This document shows, piece by piece, positions 60,851 through 64,000 of a stretch of DNA of 64,000 bases. Below the pieces are notes generated by a model. The model was not told the origin of the DNA, searched no databases, and was given only the letters and a program-made list of their open reading frames with translations. The translations under genes and the position numbers were made by a program. How positions within the stretch are numbered: position 1 is the first letter of the stretch; each line of letters begins with the position of its first letter. The stretch comes from Levilactobacillus suantsaiihabitans (GTDB taxonomy: Bacteria > Bacillota > Bacilli > Lactobacillales > Lactobacillaceae): the NCBI RefSeq assembly GCF_004745505.1, contig NZ_RKLX01000001.1:291596-355595 (forward strand), read 5' to 3'.

Positions 60851-61792
60851 CTAATTCTGCCCCACGGTCAACGCCATGAAAGCGTCGTCCAGTGAGGGTT
60901 CCGTGACGGACAACCGACTGACAGCCACTTGGGCGCGTTTCAGCGTTTCTAAAACCGGCGTCAGCTGCGTAAGTTGGGACAAGGTGACGCTGAGTTGTTG
61001 ACCGCTCTGCCGAACTTTGCCGGCGACGGTTTGGGCTAAAATACGTAACGCCGCTTTGACCTGACTGGCCTGGTTCACGGTAAACGTTAGAACCGTGCCG
61101 CCGACCTGTTGCTTAAGTTCGGCCGGCGTGCCCAGCTTGACCAATTTGCCATGGTCAATGACCGCCAACCGGTCGGCCAATTGATCGGCTTCCTCCAGAT
61201 ATTGCGTGGTCAACACGATGGTCGACCCCTGGGCCACCAACCCCCGAATGGTGGTCCACATCTGCGTGCGCGTCCGCGGATCCAAGCCAGTCGTAGGTTC
61301 ATCCAGAAAGATCAATGCCGGACGCGTGATCAGACTGACGGCCAAATCCAAGCGTCGCCGCATCCCGCCGGAAAAGTGTTTCAAGGCCTTATCTGCGGAC
61401 TGTTCCAACGAAAACTCGGCCAACAATTCCGCCGTGCGCGCCTTGGCATCCGCCCGAGACAACCCGTTCAACCGCGCAAAGATCATCAGGTTCTCCCGTG
61501 CCGAGATGTCCTCGTCGACCGAGGCGTATTGCCCGGTCAATCCAAATAATGACCGCGCCCAGCGCCCCTCTGTCGCGGTGTCGTGGCCAAAAATCTTGAC
61601 CTGCCCGGCATCCGGCTTGAGTAACGTGGTAATCATCCGCAACGTCGTGGTCTTGCCGGCACCATTGGGCCCCAACAGACCGAACACCTCACCGCGGTGA
61701 ACGTTAAATGACAGGTCAGCGACCGCTAAATTATCCCCAAAGCGTTTCGATAGGTGCCGCACTTCAATTGCATTTTCTTCAGACATGTTCAT
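60851..61792 (-). CDS. ABC transporter ATP-binding protein (DrrA-like)
   Basis: A 313-residue ATPase. Walker A GPNGAGKTTT, signature FSGGMRRRLDLAVSLI, Walker B LIFLDEPTTGLD, H-loop VLTTQYLEEADQL. The C-terminal extension (about 220-313) is the DrrA-type domain. The pair should export drugs or antibiotics. ATG 61792 or 61786 is the start. Divergent from MarR with a repeated palindrome between them. Confidence 0.9.
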   Translation of the reverse strand: MNMSEENAIEVRHLSKRFGDNLAVADLSFNVHRGEVFGLLGPNGAGKTTTLRMITTLLKPDAGQVKIFGHDTATEGRWARSLFGLTGQYASVDEDISARENLMIFARLNGLSRADAKARTAELLAEFSLEQSADKALKHFSGGMRRRLDLAVSLITRPALIFLDEPTTGLDPRTRTQMWTTIRGLVAQGSTIVLTTQYLEEADQLADRLAVIDHGKLVKLGTPAELKQQVGGTVLTFTVNQASQVKAALRILAQTVAGKVRQSGQQLSVTLSQLTQLTPVLETLKRAQVAVSRLSVTEPSLDDAFMALTVGQN

Positions 61793-61809
61793 TCCCTCTT
61801 AGCTGGTTT

Positions 61810-61858
61810 ATTAATCAGGTCCCCCTGACTAAAAATATCATAAGGCCCCCTGATTAAT
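61810..61858. promoter_or_regulatory. MarR operator candidate in the divergent ABC/MarR gap
   Basis: A perfect inverted repeat ATTAATCAGG (61810-61819) and CCTGATTAAT (61849-61858), with a second CCCCCTGACTAA inside (61821-61832) as a direct repeat of CCCCCTGATTAA (61846-61857) 25 bp apart. Confidence 0.6.
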
Positions 61859-61935
61859 TTGTCAACCATCTTGCCACAAGTTTCGCTGGTCACGGCGGCG
61901 ATGTCAGGTATAATGGCTGTATGGAGGGCGATAGC

Positions 61936-62454
61936 ATGCCTAATTTAACGAAAAAAAGAAACGCGGCCGGCAAGCTCATCGAGTACGGCATGGTCCAGCA
62001 CATGGCCGATGACCTCGCTCACCGCCGCCACGCCAACAAGGGCGACCAGCAATCGCCATTTCAGGGCCAGGGAAAGATTCTGCTGGCCCTGTCGCAAACG
62101 GACGGCCTCTCCCAAAAGGAGCTGGCCAACCGTCTGAACATGACGGCCCAATCCACGGCCGAGTTCGTCAATAAGCTGGTCAAGAAAAACCTGGTCTCTA
62201 AGGAGAAATCCACGGTCGACCGGCGCAAGACCATCATCCGCTTGACCGACCACGGTCGCCGAACCGCCAGCAAGGAATCCGCCAAGATTCCCGCCTATTT
62301 AGACGACCTGACGGATACTGAATTGGACCAGCTGATTGCGATTTTAACCAAGATCAACAACAGCCTGTACGACGAGATTCACACGGAAAATCCCAACTGG
62401 TTTGAGAATTTCCAGCGGTCGGTGGCCGATCACTTGCGGGATTGGTTTTTGTAG
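61936..62454 (+). CDS. MarR-family transcriptional regulator
   Basis: A 172-residue winged HTH regulator: QKELANRLNMTAQSTAEFVN is the recognition region and DRRKTIIRLTDHGRR the wing. Likely represses the divergent DrrAB-like exporter and is released by its substrate. The start is ATG 61936, 7 nt after GGAGGG; ATG 61921 lies within that site's upstream side. Confidence 0.88.
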   Translation: MPNLTKKRNAAGKLIEYGMVQHMADDLAHRRHANKGDQQSPFQGQGKILLALSQTDGLSQKELANRLNMTAQSTAEFVNKLVKKNLVSKEKSTVDRRKTIIRLTDHGRRTASKESAKIPAYLDDLTDTELDQLIAILTKINNSLYDEIHTENPNWFENFQRSVADHLRDWFL

Positions 62455-62495
62455 GATAGTCATGTCAGCATCCCCACCGATAGCGGGCATTAAAA

Positions 62496-62533
62496 AGCGG
62501 TTAATCCCTAAGTTTGCTTGGGATTAACCGCTA
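62496..62533. terminator. Bidirectional terminator between marR and the AlbA_2 gene
   Basis: AGCGGTTAATCCC pairs with GGGATTAACCGCT; A/T tracts on both sides. Confidence 0.85.
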
Positions 62534-62536
62534 TAT

Positions 62537-64000
62537 TTATTTGATTAATTTATAGTACTGATTAGGAGACGTCGGTGCTGAAGCAATTCTTTCTAAAATT
62601 CCCATCTCGGTCAAATGTTTCAGCGCTTTTCTCACCGAAGTTGCACTGTAATTTTCCACCTGTTTTAACACATCTTTCGTTTTGATGTTTCCTTGTTCAT
62701 ATGCCATTCCGATTGCAGCTTGCTCAATAAAGTTCAAGGAATCCCAATCTGATCCAATCCTAGACTCCAGATCATTATTTTTTCTAAATGACCTCATTAC
62801 AATATTATTCTTCAAAGTTAAGTTAACACTATTTGCATCAACATCATACACTGGTTCATCAAGAAAAAACTCACTCATATCTTTATAGATTCTATCGACA
62901 CCTTCGCCAAATTCTCTTACCCATCCAAAATCAGTAAGGGCCCGTGCAATATATGGATTACGAGAATAATGAGTATGTCTTATATTCGCAGTTGTCACGA
63001 CAGCCGGAAGTGAGCCTGGACTATGAATCTCCAACCTATCATCAAACATCACTATCCGAATATCATCCCCCGTATAGTTATAGCTCCGATGCGTTACAGC
63101 ATTAACAATTCCTTCTAACCAGGCTCCTTTAGGATACTCTGGAACGTTAGTGAATTTCCCAGTTTTTAAGTCTAGACTCGAAAAAGTTCTTAATTGTGAC
63201 TCTACTTCTTTGCTTGCTCTATCAATCACTTTTGGAAGTGGGCCCTCAATCAATACCTGTTTAACCACATTCATATCCGTTCCTAGTTTAGCTTCACGAC
63301 CCTCGTATCGGATAAAGCGAATACGAGCACCAGGAATAAACGCCGTAGGGGTCTTTGCTAGTAGCAGTACACCTGCAACAGATAGTTGATATGAAAAACT
63401 GCCATTACTATCACGAACCCTTTTTGCCAATCCCTTAGGAAATAACAAATCCCAAATATTATCACCAGTAAAACCATACAGTTCTTTATATTGATTCAAA
63501 GTATCAGAGTCTAAATCTTCAAGAAATGCATCAGAGACAGCCTGACTCTCAAAGACTCTGATTCCCTTATCGTATTCAAGATTTTTTCTTTCTTCAAACG
63601 TCACCTTGTGTGTTTCATCACCGATTCTTAAGTAAACTTCATCCCTTGAATTTGTATATATCTTCCCATCTGCGGGATTAACGGAAAGCAACCAGATCTC
63701 ATCGTTCTTACCTTTTTGATTGACGATTTTTTTCTTATCAATTGCCACATCAATTGATGGAATAATTCTTTGCGTGCCTATTTGCTCAATGTCATTTTTC
63801 TTCTGTTCTGAAAGTAAACTGATTCCTTCATACTCTCTATTCTTAATGCCTAACGCTACTGTTCCTCCGTCGGCATTTGCAAAAGCAATCAAAATATCGG
63901 CAAGACGCCCAATATCGTATCTAGCACTCTTTCTATCAAACGTTTTCCCCTCTGGAATCATTAATAAATCAGACACACTATATCGAAGTTTACCCAACGT
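62537..64000 (-). CDS. AlbA_2 / ATP-binding (AAA-4) domain protein, probably 5'-truncated by the window
   Basis: At least 486 residues. The N-terminal AlbA_2/Schlafen-like domain (about 10-130) has EGKTFDRKSARYD and LIAFANADGGTVALGI. The C-terminal part has a divergent HATPase_c_4-like region (EGIVNAVTHRSYNYTGDDIR, then LEIHSPGSLP) and a winged helix at the end (KTKDVLKQVENYSATSVRKA). Such proteins act as regulators or in defence loci. It is much more AT-rich than the rest of the window, suggesting recent acquisition. The frame is open to the edge (TTG at 63997 has no visible ribosome binding site). Confidence 0.82.
   Translation of the reverse strand, partial: TLGKLRYSVSDLLMIPEGKTFDRKSARYDIGRLADILIAFANADGGTVALGIKNREYEGISLLSEQKKNDIEQIGTQRIIPSIDVAIDKKKIVNQKGKNDEIWLLSVNPADGKIYTNSRDEVYLRIGDETHKVTFEERKNLEYDKGIRVFESQAVSDAFLEDLDSDTLNQYKELYGFTGDNIWDLLFPKGLAKRVRDSNGSFSYQLSVAGVLLLAKTPTAFIPGARIRFIRYEGREAKLGTDMNVVKQVLIEGPLPKVIDRASKEVESQLRTFSSLDLKTGKFTNVPEYPKGAWLEGIVNAVTHRSYNYTGDDIRIVMFDDRLEIHSPGSLPAVVTTANIRHTHYSRNPYIARALTDFGWVREFGEGVDRIYKDMSEFFLDEPVYDVDANSVNLTLKNNIVMRSFRKNNDLESRIGSDWDSLNFIEQAAIGMAYEQGNIKTKDVLKQVENYSATSVRKALKHLTEMGILERIASAPTSPNQYYKLIK

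Overview
The window looks like a chromosomal stretch of a heterofermentative Lactobacillaceae member, most likely Levilactobacillus or a close relative. This is an inference from the xpkA phosphoketolase, the WxL and LPXTG surface proteins, an Apf-like lysozyme-fold protein, strong AGGAGG ribosome binding sites and a GC content that is high for lactobacilli. No tRNA, rRNA, CRISPR array, transposase, integrase or phage gene was seen.

Layout. 1-16.4 kb: housekeeping and redox genes: a Bcr/CflA-type efflux pump behind a leader peptide, a HAD phosphatase, a secreted tyrosine phosphatase, an SDR with an orphan PemI-like antitoxin, methionine aminopeptidase, a polytopic membrane protein, UppP, two secreted proteins, an AbrB-DUF998 fusion, an aldo/keto reductase pair with a divergent LysR, a zinc alcohol dehydrogenase, and an F420-type oxidoreductase with a divergent Rrf2 regulator. 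16.9-20.6 kb: a WxL surface cluster (WxL, DUF916/DUF3324, WxL with an Ig-like domain). 20.7-23.9 kb: a GGDEF protein, a GNAT acetyltransferase and the collapsed remnant of a two-component system. 24.2-28.2 kb: a complete ugp-type ABC importer operon. 28.3-33.0 kb: a secreted protein, a WYL regulator and xpkA. 33.7-38.9 kb: a complete exosortase G (XrtG) locus with its Firmicu-CTERM substrate, GT2 and integral-membrane glycosyltransferases and a 6-pyruvoyl-tetrahydropterin synthase-like protein lacking the catalytic residues. 39.3-44.0 kb: an LPXTG lectin/MucBP adhesin, its AraC-type regulator and a Panacea-domain antitoxin-like gene. 44.5-50.5 kb: a secreted amidase, a composite non-coding repeat, a small membrane protein and a SWIM zinc-finger pair. 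50.6-53.7 kb: a second LysR/aldo-keto reductase module and gene debris. 54.0-57.0 kb: four secreted proteins, two with CAP domains. 57.2-64 kb: a 2-hydroxyacid dehydrogenase with an HxlR regulator, a MazEF module, a DrrAB-like exporter with a MarR regulator, and an AT-rich AlbA_2/ATPase gene cut by the window edge.

Four observations stand out. (1) Two antitoxin or toxin-antitoxin modules each sit directly after a host gene and are followed by a diverged in-frame second copy of that gene's 3' end, in the same geometry both times. (2) The efflux pump has all parts of a translational attenuator: promoter, 21-codon leader ORF and a perfect 11-bp hairpin that hides the pump's start codon. (3) The XrtG locus is complete and its pterin-synthase homologue keeps the zinc ligands but not the catalytic residues. 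(4) A dispersed, mosaic, non-coding repeat family has a long hairpin supported by compensatory changes, lies in many intergenic gaps and borders several truncated genes.

Regulation visible in the sequence includes many intrinsic terminators and several palindromic operator candidates (the aldo-keto reductase/LysR gap, the WxL cluster, ugp, xpkA and the MarR/ABC gap). Start codons were moved from the longest open frame where a ribosome binding site clearly favoured another; these cases are stated.
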